DNA of 7,458 bases from Prevotella sp. GTDB lineage: Bacteria > Bacteroidota > Bacteroidia > Bacteroidales > Bacteroidaceae. The stretch covers positions 1 through 7,458 of the forward strand of contig JAFLSH010000150.1 in NCBI GenBank assembly GCA_022511055.1, in the 5' to 3' direction. The notes beneath the pieces were generated by a model. The model was not told the DNA's origin. It ran no database searches and worked only from the letters and a program-made list of their open reading frames with translations. The position numbers and the translations under genes are program-made. This document shows, in pieces, positions 6,554 to 7,458 of the stretch (position 1 is the stretch's first letter; every line of letters begins with the position of its first letter).

Positions 6554-7330
6554 ATGAATAAAATCAATCAACTTTTCGCCAACCGTGGCGACAGAAAATT
6601 CCTCAGTCTATATTTTTGCGCCGGCAGCCCGACACTTGACAACACCGGCGATGTTATCCTGACCATGCAAAGAAGGGGCATCGACTTCATTGAGGTAGGC
6701 ATTCCCTTTAGCGACCCGTTGGCCGATGGCCCCGTCATTCAGACTGCGGCCACGCAAGCCCTGAAAAACGGCATGAGCCTTAAAGTGCTGTTTGCGCAAC
6801 TGGCCGCTATCAAGGAAAAAGTAAGTATTCCACTCATTCTCATGGGCTATCTGAATCCCATACTCCACTACGGCATTGAGGCTTTCTGCCAGTCGTGCGT
6901 AGATGCGGGGGTGTCGGGCATGATTATCCCTGACCTGCCTTTCAAGGACTATCAGGAGCAGGTCAAGCCCATCGCCGATAAGTATGACTTGCGTGTCATC
7001 ATGCTCATCACGCCGGAAACCAGCGAAGAGCGTATCAGATTTATTGACAAAAACACTGATGGCTTCATCTACATGGTTAGTTCGGCTGCCATCACGGGCG
7101 CACAGAAAAGTTTTGACGAATCCAAGCAGGAATATTTCCGCCGCATTGACCAGATGAATCTGCGCAATCCCCGCATGATTGGCTTTGGCATCAGCAACAG
7201 GCAGACCCTCGAAGCAGCCCAGCAGAACGCCGCTGGCGCCATCATCGGCTCCAAGTTTGTAACTCTGCTCAGCGAAAGCAAAGATGCAGATGAGGCGCTC
7301 AACAAGCTGTTTGATGCTTTGGCAAAATAG
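6554..7330 (+). CDS. trpA: Tryptophan synthase alpha subunit
   Basis: TrpA (258 residues) cleaves indole-3-glycerol phosphate to indole and glyceraldehyde 3-phosphate and channels indole to TrpB. Catalytic E47 and D58 lie in EVGIPFSDPLADGP (47-60), equivalent to Salmonella E49 and D60. Y173 and T181 in FIYMVSSAAITG (171-182) sit on active-site loop 6, and GFGIS (210-214) and GAIIGS (228-233) form the phosphate site. It is the last gene of the operon, 37 nt after trpF, preceded by an A-rich leader without a Shine-Dalgarno sequence. Codon choice looks more AT-rich than in trpB at the front of the operon, though both belong to the same complex. No clear terminator hairpin follows it. Confidence 0.97.
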   Translation: MNKINQLFANRGDRKFLSLYFCAGSPTLDNTGDVILTMQRRGIDFIEVGIPFSDPLADGPVIQTAATQALKNGMSLKVLFAQLAAIKEKVSIPLILMGYLNPILHYGIEAFCQSCVDAGVSGMIIPDLPFKDYQEQVKPIADKYDLRVIMLITPETSEERIRFIDKNTDGFIYMVSSAAITGAQKSFDESKQEYFRRIDQMNLRNPRMIGFGISNRQTLEAAQQNAAGAIIGSKFVTLLSESKDADEALNKLFDALAK

Positions 7331-7405
7331 CGAATAAAAAAATTACATATAGTTAAGTTATGTTAAACCTACACTCATGGATATACAACTATTGCAGAAA
7401 AATAT

Positions 7406-7413
7406 TACTTTTG
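7406..7413 (+). promoter_or_regulatory. Probable -7 box for the gene downstream of trpA
   Basis: TACTTTTG matches TAnnTTTG exactly, in an AT-rich gap (7331-7432) and 19 nt before the next ATG. No TTTG lies at the expected -33 position (about 7382-7386), so the promoter would be weak or activator-dependent, and its transcript would have a 5' leader of only about 10-15 nt. Confidence 0.4.
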
Positions 7414-7432
7414 CATAAAATTTAACATACCC

Positions 7433-7458
7433 ATGAAAATTACAACTAAACTTATGTC
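7433..7458 (+). CDS. Start of an unidentified rightward gene, cut by the window end
   Basis: ATG at 7433 opens a frame reading MKITTKLM before the window ends. It follows the -7 box at 7406-7413 and an A/T-rich leader, the usual start context in this organism. A lysine-rich N terminus is compatible with the beginning of a signal peptide, but eight residues cannot identify a family. It lies about 100 nt after trpA with its own candidate promoter, so it is probably not a member of the trp operon. Confidence 0.4.

Overview
The window carries a complete tryptophan-biosynthesis operon from a member of the Bacteroidetes, most likely order Bacteroidales and possibly Prevotella-like. Three things point there. 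The promoters fit the Bacteroidetes consensus (TTTG, 19-20 bp, TAnnTTTG) and not the sigma70 boxes of other bacteria. The genes are preceded by A-rich leaders with no clear Shine-Dalgarno sequences. The gene order is trpB-E-G-D-C-F-A, with trpB first and trpA last. Placement at genus level is a guess.

Layout. Bases 1-103 are almost wholly one giant inverted repeat: a perfect 39-bp stem around a single central base, plus an imperfect outer extension. Its G-rich arms could also form G-quadruplexes. Bases 104-512 hold no convincing protein gene. They do contain a leftward promoter (292-323, minus strand), a short palindrome (258-273) and a leftward intrinsic terminator (201-233), which together would define an undescribed small RNA of about 85 nt. 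A rightward Bacteroidetes promoter lies at 513-543.

Leader. A 17-codon leader peptide gene with three consecutive Trp codons (trpL, 574-627) follows this promoter. It is followed by two mutually exclusive RNA folds: a 2:3 antiterminator (628-643 with 683-700) and a 3:4 intrinsic terminator (679-711). This is a complete ribosome-mediated transcription attenuator that can be worked out base by base, and it is the most informative regulatory signal in the window.

Structural genes. trpB (763-1965), trpE (1981-3396), trpG (3424-3990), trpD (4027-5037), trpC (5043-5846), trpF (5875-6516) and trpA (6554-7330) all read rightward with gaps of 5-37 nt. All are full length with catalytic residues intact. 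Together they convert chorismate to tryptophan: TrpE/TrpG make anthranilate, TrpD adds the phosphoribosyl group, TrpF isomerises it, TrpC closes the indole ring, and TrpA/TrpB complete tryptophan. Control is likely twofold: attenuation by Trp-tRNA supply through trpL, and feedback inhibition of TrpE by tryptophan.

Right edge. No clear intrinsic terminator follows trpA. A Bacteroidetes-type -7 box at 7406-7413 precedes the first codons of another rightward gene (from 7433), which is cut off by the window end.
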